Positions 55,440 to 64,000 of a stretch of 64,000 nt of DNA are shown here, in pieces. The stretch's first letter is position 1. Each line of letters begins with the position of its first letter. The DNA lies in assembly GCA_029215795.1 (NCBI GenBank), contig JARDYH010000007.1, positions 93,263,263 through 93,327,262 on the forward strand, given 5' to 3'. A program made the position numbers and the translations under genes. Source of the stretch: Anniella stebbinsi. Its lineage: Eukaryota > Chordata > Lepidosauria > Squamata > Anniellidae. Under the pieces are notes generated by a model, which was given only the letters and a program-made list of their open reading frames with translations, ran no database searches and was not told the DNA's origin.

Positions 55440-55600
55440 GGTAATGTATATCAGAATATCAGCTGCTGAGAGACATGAGCAATAGGATGCTACTGCTTGT
55501 GGGTTTCCCAGAAGCACAGTTGTCCACCGTGGAAAACAGGATCCTGGCATAGATGAATCTTTGGCCTGATCCAGCAAGACTGTTCTCCTGAGGAAACAAT
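55440..55600 (+). repeat. CR1-clade LINE 3' tail or related SINE
   Basis: CAGCTGCTGAGAGACATGAG, GCTTGTGGGTTTCCCAGAAG, AAACAGGATCCTGG and TTTGGCCTGATCCAGCAAG. Confidence 0.6.
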
Positions 55601-56531
55601 TTTGCATTTGCTTAGAAACACTCTCTTCTCTGGTTGGTTGGCGGAAGTTACAGCACACTCTCTTTTACACAGGAGTCTTCGCTTCCAGGGCCTTGTGACA
55701 GCTCCTGAAATACTAGGGCTGCTTCCAGGCAGAGAGGTCAAGGCGCAAACAATCAGAACGCCTTGGGCAGATACGCTGTCTTTTCTTGCATAACGGATTT
55801 TCTGCAGTAAAAACAACAGCAACAAAAGACACAGCAGTGAGAAAGCACAAGAGGGCAACGGATGGGAGACATCACCGTCTGGATCCCGGGTGAAATCCGG
55901 TGAATGAGGCAGGGAAAATGTTTTCAGTGCTTCGGATGTCTGCTTACCTATTGCAGTGTTTTGGTTCTGTGAACAGGGCGATCACTGCGGATTTGCCTTA
56001 ATCTCCAGGCAGAGCCTGGGGTGCTTGTAGATGAAGCTTTTCTTGCGCAACTTCTCCGCACAGAATTTTACAGGCGGTCCAGAGGACAACATCTTCCATT
56101 TATAGCCCTCCGGAGCTTTCCCACCACACCTTCTATCTTTTTTTTCTTACCAGCAACATCCTGTTCAGGCAAAGAAGACAGAAGAGCTGCAAGAGGCCTT
56201 CCGACTGTTAGCAAGGAGAGCACCCGGTCTGGGGACATGCCTGCACTTGACAGCAGAAGGTGAACAGCAGCTTTCAATCAGGGAGCCGAGCGACACAGAC
56301 CGAGGGCAGGACCAGCAAGCTGACACTTTCGGAGGCACCGGCTGCCTCCCCCTTGGTATGTGATGTGGGAGCAGCAACTTTGGCTGTGTGCTGGAGCATT
56401 ACACTGTGGTTGCTTCCAGACTCACGGCTCTTAGCGCTGGCAATGAGGCGGCCTTGCGCAGCTCTGTTGCCTTTTTCTCCTTGATGGATTTTCTGCGTTC
56501 AGGAAAAAAGGGGGAAGCAGCAGTGGGAAAA
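55601..56531. other. No assignable gene
   Basis: Frames to ~120 codons without motifs. TTTTTTTTCTTACCAGCAAC near 56140 looks like a splice acceptor followed by a short frame, but it is unsupported. Confidence 0.4.
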
Positions 56532-56539
56532 TACAGGAG

Positions 56540-56720
56540 CAATGGAGGCTGGTGACTCCAATGTCAGTGGGATGGTGAATCCGCTCTGCGTTTCAGTCCG
56601 AACTAGTCAGAACTCTATAGGCTCTATCCAAGGTGCTACTGGATAGCTCCTTTAGAGTTCTGAATGAAACCCAGAACGAATTCACTGCCCCACTGACATC
56701 AGAGCCACCAGCCTCCACTG
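56540..56720. mobile_element. hAT-like MITE family Q
   Basis: CAATGGAGGCTGGTGACTCC to AGAGCCACCAGCCTCCACTG. The flanks do not match as a duplication. Confidence 0.82.
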
Positions 56721-56726
56721 GGGGCA

Positions 56727-56727
<1 letters not shown>

Positions 56728-56759
<32 letters not shown>

Positions 56760-56900
56760 TACATTTATATACTGGCCAACAGCTGAAGCTGTCTAAGTGC
56801 TTTACAAAGATTAAAATATTGAACATTAACTGCCGATATTCAATATTTCAAACCATAAAACCGTAAAAACGGGTTACATACCAAGACAATATCCATTTAA
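56728..56900 (-). repeat. (ATT)n and antisense retroelement tail
   Basis: About ten ATT units (56728-56759), then ACATTTATATACTGGCCAAC and GCTTTACAAAGATTAAAATA. Confidence 0.75.
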
Positions 56901-57299
56901 AATAAAAGTTCACTCACACAAGCAATCTTTAGAAAACATTCCCTCCATTTACGTCAGAGTTCTGACTGCACTGCACTCAGTACCGGTCTTTGCCTGCCAT
57001 GGATCTGGAATATTTATGAGGTCTATTGACGATGGTTGGCCAAGATATTAAACTGAGCCTCCATGTGCAGCATCACTGTATTTCTGAGAATTAGAGGCCA
57101 TGACCACCAGCAGGGGAAGGCCATCACTTTCTTCCCAGGAGCTCATTTGGCTGACCACTGTTGGAAACAGGATGCTGCTCTCGATAGAACACCCTGGGCT
57201 GATGGCATCTCCTTGTGTCCTCCGGAGATCTTTTCTTTTCTCTTTTGGTGGTGCATCTGCCTAAGGTGGGAAACGTAGATGGCACCACCCCCTCCCTAT
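56901..57299. other. No assignable gene
   Basis: 57150-57215 resembles the CR1-clade 3' tail (CCACTGTTGGAAACAGGATG). Otherwise nothing. Confidence 0.4.
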
Positions 57300-57560
57300 A
57301 CCTCCATTGTGGAGCCAGGGCCAGTCCAAGAGATGTTGCTGCCTGCAGCAAAGGAAAAGATGGTGCCCTCTCCCACTCCATGTACAGAAGGCATCCAGCT
57401 GAATTCTACTTCAAGATTGGTGACAGGAGAGCATCCTCCATCACACCTGAGGGCAACAGGGCAGGTCACATGGCACACCAGCTTTGTCCTTGGGCATTTC
57501 CCTGTCACCCCCAGCACCTGCGGCCTGAGGCAGCTGCCTCACTCTCCCTAATGGTAGGAT
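57300..57560 (+). repeat. Interspersed repeat family T, copy 2
   Basis: GGAGCCAGGGCCAGTCCAAG, CCACTCCATGTACAGAAGG, CCCAGCACCTGCGGCCTGAG and GCAGCTGCCTCACTCTCCC match 39380-39985. Confidence 0.65.
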
Positions 57561-57569
57561 TGTCAAAAC

Positions 57570-57755
57570 TCTAAATGAGCTATCCAAGGTCCATGAGGCT
57601 GTGAATCCACTTCAGGTTTCAATCCGAACCAGTCAGAATTCTAAAGGAGGTATTCAAGGTGCAACATGGATAGCTCCTTTAGAGTTCGGACTGGTTCGGA
57701 CTAAAACCTGGAGCGGATTCACAACCTCACAGACATTAGAGCCCCCAGCCTCTGT
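57570..57755. mobile_element. hAT-like MITE family Q, diverged
   Basis: TTTCAATCCGAACCAGTCAG, GGATAGCTCCTTTAGAGTTC, GAGCGGATTCACAACC and CCCCCAGCCTCTG; both ends degraded. Confidence 0.7.
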
Positions 57756-58938
57756 GTACAGACAGTTTATGAGTGGAAGGGGATGACATCTGGACCCCCT
57801 CCCAAACCTAGGTTTCATAGTGCCTGGTTGGCATCGCCTCCCTCCAAAACCCCACGGTTTTACTCCTCCGCAGTGGTGTCATGTAATCCCGACACCACGG
57901 AGGGAGCGCAGGGTTTCTGGGGGGCATCCGGGTACCGGAGCCGCTGCCCTGCCCTCTTCCTGGTGGTAGGCGACCAATCACCAGTCACCTTCCACCAGGA
58001 ACCACCCCTGGATTGGCCCCAGAGCAACATCAGGTGGTGGAAGAGTCATACCAAACTTGCTCCAATTGAAAAAGTTGGGGTAAGTCCCTGAATTTTCATT
58101 GCGCAGCTTTGCAGAAAATCCCTGTGGTTGCTGCGAAGCTGCATCTGCATCATATAACTGACGCAACACAAATTCGCAGCCACCGTGGGGCTTTCCCCAT
58201 ATATAGACAGCCCCCTAGAATGATGTAGAGGGATTGCAACAGGAAAGCCTTGTCTGGAATCAACCCAGTGCCTTTGTCTATGCTCAGCTTATATATCTGT
58301 AAGTTACTCAGTGATTACAACATGGCAATAAACCTCCTGTGACATCCTTCCAATGAAAGCCAAACCCAGGTAAGCACTGTAATGCGTACACACAGACACA
58401 CACACTTCTTGGGTCTCTGCCATCCTTGGAGCTCAGCTGTTGGCTTGAGTGGATTCCTCTCTCCTGTCTGCTGGGCAGGCCTGAGGGAATATAGTTTTTC
58501 AGAAAGCATGAGACTGGACCCCTGAGGCAGCGGCTATTCCTGAAGTCGTGTCCAGTGCTTTTAAAGATAGGGCAGGAGTCTAAACCTGCTAGTGACTGAA
58601 GGACAGGACGCTCGACAGCATCTCTAAAACAGCAGGCAGATAAGGAGAAAAATGATGTTTCCCGAAACAGCCCTCTTTGTGGTGAATTATATCCTCACTC
58701 GGTATGTACCCTTGCTGTACTTCCATTGGGGCAGAGGGTGGGCAGCAGAGAGGGCAGAACTAGCTGTGCTCACACAGGCCTTGGTGACATCTAGCTGGGA
58801 CAGTGGCAAAGTCTCCATGCGAAGAGTGCCTTTGAAGAGTGTCCCAAAACTGCAGCTGGGGCAGAACGCTGCAGCCATTTGGCAATGCAAGGTGTGTGTG
58901 TGGGGGGAACGCATCAGTTGGAGCATGCTACTCTGAGA
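57756..58938. other. No assignable gene; family V-like segment at 58110-58210
   Basis: CTGTGGTTGCTGCGAAGCTG and CGCAGCCACCGTGGGGCTTT resemble family V. 57865-57900 holds a short inverted repeat (CAGTGGTGTCATG / CGACACCACGG). Confidence 0.4.
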
Positions 58939-60153
58939 TAGGGTGGCCAGTTACAAAACGCCCCCCCCCCCAAAAGAGGACAAAAGAGAGCAGCCATATG
59001 CAAAACCAATTACATATGCTAATATACATGTGTAGCCACAAATTTAGACGTTATTGTTGTCAAGAAACCCAGTTTGTTTGGTTTTTTGGAGCTTTAGCTG
59101 CTAAGAACAAGCTCCATTTCGTGGGGGACTGGTGGGCGCTCTTTCAAGCCACCTGGACGCCCTGCCCCATTGCTCTGCCCCAGAACAAGCTGTGGGCTCC
59201 TTCGCTCAACACACAAGACTCCACTTCTAGGCCCTAACCAGGTGCCAAGGTTTTGATTCTGGCATGGCAGGCAAGGAGCTACACGCAGTAATCCCTGGAC
59301 TGCCATATCCTATAATACCTGTATGTCGCCGTGAAGCCCACTGAACAGGGACTTGGCCCGGAGTGTACATGAATGCCGTTTGGGCTCTTTGCGGGGCTTC
59401 ATTTCAGAAACGAAAGCTGTGCCAGACTGCCTGGAAGTCAAAGCTTCCCGCCTTGTCCTGGATGAGCTTGGCTGCAGTTATTTACCCATAGGAGCAGACA
59501 ATCTGTACGGACTCAGAAGAAACACCTTTGCGTTTCGTTTTACTTTCTCCCCTCCAACAATGCCAAAGCCTTTTAGTTTATTGTTTTAAACTTCTTACTG
59601 TATTTTAAATCTTTGAACTGCTGCTAGATTTTATTTTGGATATTTTATACTGCAGCTTTAATTTTTATATGATATTTTATCCTGTTGTCTTTTATGTTTT
59701 TAATCATTGTGAACTGCCCAGAAAGCTCCGGCTGTTGGGTAATGTAGAATGTACTACATAAATAAATAAATAAATAATTAGCAGCAGCATGTATAGATAT
59801 AAGGCATTGTTGAAAGGTCCCTTGAAGGCCTTTTTTTTCTCCTCACATCCTAAATTGTAGGATAACTATCCCCAAAGGTTCCAGCATGAGCATTTCCTGG
59901 AAGTGGAAATCCTTGTTCTGACCAATTCTGGTTTAAAGCTAAAGATCCCTGAGAAGTATTGCCCATCACCACTTAGTACCTGGACAGCTGACTGGCCACT
60001 GTCCTCCAAACTATAATGACACATCCTCTACTTCTATTTAAATTACAATCATTATTTTAAATGTTCCAGTATACACATGAATTAGCAAATGCAAATCGCT
60101 GTCCTATTTTGTCCTCCTTTTGGTGATGCGTTTCCTCTTTTTTGGCCACCCTA
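58939..60153. mobile_element. Possible 1.2-kb terminal-inverted-repeat element with TAGGGTGGCCA ends
   Basis: TAGGGTGGCCAGTTACAAAA at the left and TTTTTTGGCCACCCTA at the right are inverted. AGAGGACAAAAGAG at 58975 pairs loosely with ATTTTGTCCTCCTTTTG at 60106. The ends resemble family P (TAGGGTGACCA). No matching 8-bp flanks, no transposase. An L2 tail (59555-59780) is nested inside. Confidence 0.45.
59555..59780 (+). repeat. L2-type LINE 3' tail
   Basis: T-rich 3' UTR, TTGTGAACTGCCCAGAAAGC, TCCGGCTGTTGGGTAATGTA and an AATAAATAAATAA tail. Confidence 0.82.
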
Positions 60154-60716
60154 ACAGGGTCAGACCTCCCACTTCAGCCTCCAACCTGCAATGAACAGGC
60201 TGTGCCTCCGGACCTGGGGCACCGCTCCATCCCGTCTGACCCTAAACCTTCTGACTCCTGGTCAACCCAGCTGCATATAGCTCAGTGCAAACAATGGGGC
60301 AGCACAATCTGTATCTGCAGAAAGATAGAAAGATTAACAACTGAGCATTAAAAAAACGTTTTAAGTGAAATGTTTCTGCTTTAACAGCACAACTACTGAT
60401 GAGGGCGAAAGCTGAAACATTCAGCTGAATATATATATAATATATACAATTCCATTGTTAGTCTTTCTCCCTTTCTTATGCATTTTACCTTAAGACTGAC
60501 TGCATCCACAGTGGATCCAGAGGCTCCTTGTTGCTTCGCTGTTGTGCTACTTTACACCCCCCACACACCTCAATGTATATTTATCTAGGAAAGAAACTGC
60601 CCTACAGCTATAAGCAGGGCAGGGTCAAGGGAAGGCTTGGCTGTACACCTGCTGAGGATCCACAGAAGGGGCCTGACGGCAAGAGCTCCTGGACTCCCTC
60701 TTCCCCATTGCAACTC
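60154..60716. other. No assignable gene
   Basis: A short ATATATATATA palindrome near 60430. CTGATGAGGGCGAAAGCTGAAACATTCAGC at 60397-60426 is a small hairpin. Otherwise nothing. Confidence 0.45.
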
Positions 60717-61036
60717 TAGGGTGACCATATGGAAAAGAGGACAGGGCTCCTGTATCTTTAACAGTTGCGTAGAAAAGGGAATTTCAGCAGGTGTCATTTG
60801 TATGCATGCAGCACCTGGTGAAATTCCCTCTTCATCATACCAGTTAACGCTGCAGGAGCTATACTAAAGTGACCAGCTACAAGAGAGGGCAGAGTTCCTG
60901 CAGCTTTAACTGTCATGATGAAGAGGGAATGCCACCAGGTGCTGCATGCATACAAGTGACACCCGCTGAAATCCTCTTTTCAATACAACGGTTAACGATA
61001 CAGGAGCCCAGTCCTCCTTTCCATAGGGTCACCCTA
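60717..61036. mobile_element. Palindromic MITE family P, monomer
   Basis: TAGGGTGACCATATGGAAAA to CCATAGGGTCACCCTA, 320 bp, with all four modules. The flanks do not give a clear 8-bp duplication. Confidence 0.9.
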
Positions 61037-61063
61037 AACTTGCCTGTTCAGCTGCCCCTCACT

Positions 61064-61255
61064 CCTGGACAACGGTGGTGGTGGTGAGGCAGAGGAGCAG
61101 GAGCTGCCGATGCCAACTTGCTTGCTGATTCTCTGCCTGCCAAGCAAGCCGGGAGTAGCACCAGTGATGAGGAAAGAGAAGTGAGAAGCTAAGACTCACT
61201 GAGGGGGGTGATGGAGGGGGGGGGTTGCCCAACAGCCCCCCCAAAACCTGGCACT
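61064..61255 (+). repeat. Interspersed repeat family U, copy 2
   Basis: GATTCTCTGCCTGCCAAGCAAG, GTAGCACCAGTGATGAGG and AACCTGGCACTGGC match 42690-42860. Confidence 0.65.
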
Positions 61256-61264
61256 GGCTATAGG

Positions 61265-61342
61265 TACCAGGTTTTGCCAACCGCCCAGAGAGCATTGGCT
61301 ATTGGGCAGTGTAGAAATGCAATAAATAAAATAATAAATAAG
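61265..61342 (+). repeat. L2-type LINE 3' terminus
   Basis: CAACCGCCCAGAGAGCATTG, GGCTATTGGGCAGTGTAGAA and AATAAATAAAATAATAAATAA. Confidence 0.82.
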
Positions 61343-61345
61343 CAG

Positions 61346-61389
61346 GGCCCAGGGCACATTCCAGTGTATGGAATGTGCCCTGGGCCCCA
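61346..61389. repeat. Perfect short palindrome
   Basis: GGGCCCAGGGCACATTCCA and TGGAATGTGCCCTGGGCCC are perfect 19-bp arms around a 5-base GTGTA loop, directly after an L2 tail. Confidence 0.95.
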
Positions 61390-61556
61390 ACAGTTATCCA
61401 TACCATTATAAAGCAGGAGTGTGTACATCCTGTCCAGGCCTCTCCTTGGGGTGGGCATTGCTGGTGCACCATAGATCACCCTTCCTTGCATGTGCAGAGA
61501 CCATCCCCTGGTGGCCAACCTGTAGCCCTCTGATGACTCTCTCCCTCCGCCTGCAG

Positions 61557-61811
61557 GAGGCCGCGGACCCCTTCTCCCCGCCGGGTCATAGAGGAGATGC
61601 CATGGAAGAGGCTGGTCAGTCTACACCCTGCCTCCTACTCCAGCCGCCGGGGCCTGCAGGATTACTGGATCAGCCCCCAGAGGCGCTATCCAGCCGGCAG
61701 TGCCTGGCACACCCCCACGAGGCGGCTCCTGATCCTCCCTGGCAGCACCGGCGTGTCGGAAGTGGAGTCTGTTCACTGGCCAAGTTCAGGCCAGTACAGG
61801 CACAACCTCAT
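61557..61811 (+). CDS. Candidate internal exon, unrecognised protein
   Basis: Seen: a pyrimidine tract and acceptor CTCTCCCTCCGCCTGCAG end at 61556 and a strong donor GTGAGTAAG begins at 61812. The 255-bp interval (85 codons' worth, same phase both sides) is open in one frame: RPRTPSPRRVIEEMPWKRLV, then HPASYSSRRGLQDYWISPQR, RYPAGSAWHTPTRRLLILPG and SSGQYRHNL at the end. It is basic and rich in Arg, Tyr, Trp and Pro, without a hydrophobic segment, and of higher GC than its surroundings. No repeat family here matches it. I do not recognise the protein; short Tyr/Pro-rich repeats of this look occur in ciliary or sperm microtubule proteins, which is only an impression. A second frame is also open across the interval, so the choice of frame rests on the splice phases and residue character. 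Confidence 0.35.
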
Positions 61812-62054
61812 GTGAGTAAGGACCGGAGATCTGAGCTCAAGGCACCGCTGGGGGCAGAAGACCACTGGGCACATGGGTAGAAACGTGTCCATGCTTCTTT
61901 TCCCGCCCCATTGGAGTGACACTTCTCCCCTTCCAGGATGGCTTTGACGTCACAACTTGGCCAATTTGTCTGCTTCTTATGACGACTCCTTAGGTGCTTC
62001 CAGACTGGGGTTCCCTAGCGCCTCCCACTCAGAAGGCACAATGACACAGGCGAG
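61812..62054. other. No assignable feature
   Basis: Would be intron if 61557-61811 is an exon. Confidence 0.4.
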
Positions 62055-62135
62055 AGCCAGTGTGGTGTAGCGGTTGGAGTGTTGGACTGGGAATCGAGCA
62101 ATTCAGGTTCGAGTCCCCACTTAGCCATGCAGGTC
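62055..62135 (+). repeat. Squamate tRNA-derived SINE, head part of a split copy
   Basis: GAGAGCCAGTGTGGTGTAGC, GGTTGGAGTGTTGGACTGGG and the B box CAGGTTCGAGTCCCCACTTAG. It resumes at 62488. Confidence 0.88.
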
Positions 62136-62487
62136 AAACACACAGAAAGCCCCAGCATGGGTGCGCGGTGGTGCTGTGTAGATTATACAACACAGCAGCT
62201 ACCATGCAGCCACCCTGAAGCTTTCTGGCAAAGCTGTGGAGAGAAAAAGTTGGGGACTTAACATGACTTTTTTCTCCAGAGCGAGGCGAGTACAGCGCAT
62301 CCACCATCTATCCTTGCTCCGGGGATGAGGCGGAGGTGTGGCTGGGCAGTTGACGACCCCTGGTTGGTAGCCGTCTGCCCAGGCAGAAGGCCTGGAGAGG
62401 CTAATGGTCACCGTAAAGGCGGTGCTGCCTCCTTTCATTGCCGCCACCCTGCACCAGCGATACTGTGGGGTTTGGGGGCAGAGCCCC
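62136..62487. repeat. Insertion into the SINE, containing family V
   Basis: GGTGGTGCTGTGTAGATTAT and ACAACACAGCAGCTACCATG match family V at 45270. The rest (to CTGTGGGGTTTGGGG) is unassigned. Confidence 0.6.
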
Positions 62488-62600
62488 TGGGTGACTAGGG
62501 CCAGTCACAGACTCTCAGCCCAACCTACCTCACAAACCCACCTTGGGTTTCTTGGAAGAAAAAAAGGTGGGATAGAACAATAATAAATAAACAAATAAAG
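62488..62600 (+). repeat. Squamate SINE, tail part
   Basis: CCTGGGTGACTAGGGCCAGT, TCTCAGCCCAACCTACCTCA and GGTGGGATAGAACAATAATAAATA. Confidence 0.85.
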
Positions 62601-62657
62601 CTATTACATTGGCAGAAGCAGCATTTAGTATTGTGGTTCCCACTCCAATGCCAGTCG

Positions 62658-62711
<54 letters not shown>

Positions 62712-63012
62712 AACGGCAACTCCCGTAGAGGAGCATTTAACAAGTGGGATGAAAGGTCAGTTTTGTGACGATCTCGGAAAGGATGACAGAAGTGAGTCTT
62801 TAGGAGCATTTTGGCGACACGTGAGAAAGGACTGAAGGGAGTTCGGAGGAAAGGCTGTTCCAGGTATCAGCAGCACCCTGCAAAAGACACCTAAGTGCAC
62901 AGCCCATTCCTGTGGAGCTCAGAATCCTCGCAGCTGCTCCATTGCATCAAACAGGCCCAGCCCTCTCTTGCCCCCTCCCGGCACCTCCCCAAGTCTGAAT
63001 TAGCTCTCAGCA
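62601..63012. other. (AG)n at 62660-62707; otherwise no assignable feature
   Basis: About 24 uninterrupted AG units. 62840-62890 vaguely resembles family X (GGCTGTTCCAGGTATCAGCA). Confidence 0.75.
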
Positions 63013-63100
63013 GTTGCTAGGTAACCACATCCTGCCTTCCAAGGTCCTTCAACCAATGAGTGCTTGTTCTGGTCATGCTCCCAGCTTATGTATCATTGGC
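63013..63100. promoter_or_regulatory. Possible RFX X-box with two CCAAT boxes
   Basis: GTTGCTAGGTAACC at 63013-63026 is a near-palindromic X-box. ACCAATGA at 63051-63058 and its inverse CATTGGCC near 63094 flank it within 90 bp. X-box plus CCAAT pairs occur in ciliary-gene and MHC class II promoters. No start site or CpG island is evident. Confidence 0.4.
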
Positions 63101-63204
63101 CAGCACAAAGCTTGCCTTTTAATATTCTGCCAGGATGGTTACCTGGGGGAAGTTTTGTCTTCTGCTGGACCGATCCTGTCGCCTCCAGATTGGAGGAGTT
63201 GATG

Positions 63205-63575
63205 CATCTTTTGCCCCCTCTAGATGGATTCCGTTTGACGCCTGGTTAGCCGATTATGCGCATAATCGCTGAAGCGCTTTATCGTAAATGCTTGTATGGA
63301 GGTAATTGAGCACTCAACTGGTGGCCTTACCAGTTGTTTCAAATGCGCTTTACAAGTAGTTAATGCGGAGAATCGCTTGTTCACATAGTCAAAATGCGCT
63401 TTAACGGCCGGAGCAAAATAAAACTCACTATTTAACACGCATTCGATAATGCACATAATCGGAGAGAAAGCGCGCCTCTACGCCTGATTTGTGCTCTGTT
63501 CTTGTAGAGGTAAATTTTTTAATGCGCCTTGAAAGAGTTTTAAATGCCTCTTGTAGAGGCAGCCTCTGATCCTCC
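63205..63575. repeat. GCGCAT-rich repeat family W, copy 2
   Basis: GATTATGCGCATAATCGCTG, AGAATCGCTTGTTCACATAG, AAAATGCGCTTTAACGGCCG, TATTTAACACGCATTCGATA and the closing CTCTTGTAGAGGCAGCCTCTG match 16073-16430 in order and orientation. Confidence 0.82.
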
Positions 63576-64000
63576 TAAGGGAAGGGAGTGAGCCCTTCTG
63601 GAAGGTCACATATGGCACCCATTCCCAGACATCTGTGTTCACTAGCAAACAGAAATATTAGTAAGGCCCTGTCAATTGCCAAAGCAGATATCACACTGCA
63701 AGATGCTGTTATGTTCCTGCACCCCAGTCCTGAGTAGGGAGAACTTGAATGGGCTTCAGGGCTTACTCGGACCTCCGTTTCCTGGAAGGAGGGCACTGCA
63801 GACTTGTGGCGTTCCTTTTTCAAAAGGTTTATTTACACTGTGCTCAGGATGCAGGCCTACAACATCACAACGCCAAGCAAACCCTGCTTCTTCACTTCTG
63901 CCCAGCGATCTTCTCCTGACAGACAAAAGCTGCTCTCCTTTTGTCTTAGATTCACCTTTCCCCAGATTCATTTCCTCTTACCCCCTAAGGCCTTGTAGGA
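63576..64000. other. No assignable gene
   Basis: Short frames on both strands to the end of the window, none supported. Confidence 0.45.

Overview
The window looks like vertebrate nuclear DNA, most likely from a squamate reptile (lizard or snake). It is gene-poor and packed with interspersed repeats: CR1 and L2-type LINE tails, tRNA-derived SINEs of the squamate (Sauria-type) kind, many hAT-like MITEs, microsatellites, and one almost complete DIRS-type tyrosine-recombinase retrotransposon. There are no operons, no bacterial-style genes and no CRISPR array. Species cannot be read from the sequence.

Layout. 1-4450: the 3' end of a TMEM39-family gene (best match TMEM39B) on the + strand. It has a 121-bp penultimate exon (960-1080), a 2.75-kb intron and the last coding exon (3834-4070), followed by the 3' UTR. 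4451-10610: a decayed DIRS retrotransposon inserted 380 bp after the stop codon. It keeps both inverted terminal repeats and the diagnostic internal complementary region, and carries gag-like, RT/RNase H and tyrosine-recombinase ORFs broken by stops and frameshifts. A 1059-bp GC-rich hAT-like element with a perfect 8-bp target duplication sits inside its RT. 10.6-25 kb: mostly old repeats (CR1, L2, MITEs) and unassigned DNA. 25.3-29.7 kb: LINE and SINE debris plus a cluster of palindromic hAT-type MITEs, several with perfect 8-bp target duplications. 30-41 kb: repeats, including a CR1 tail, three nested insertions and an unusual 93-bp-period repeat that reads as a 31-residue protein repeat. 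41.3-41.7 kb: a possible terminal exon on the minus strand. 42-61 kb: further repeats, with a three-deep LINE nest at 52.5-53.9 kb. 61.5-63.1 kb: a possible internal exon with good splice signals and, 1.2 kb away, an RFX X-box/CCAAT cluster.

Only the TMEM39B exons are secure host coding sequence. The two other exon candidates are not recognised and rest on splice signals and open frame alone. The richest signal is the transposon biology: the DIRS end structure, the nested hAT, and a palindromic MITE family made of four alternating copies of one ~80-bp module, present as half, full and double forms.
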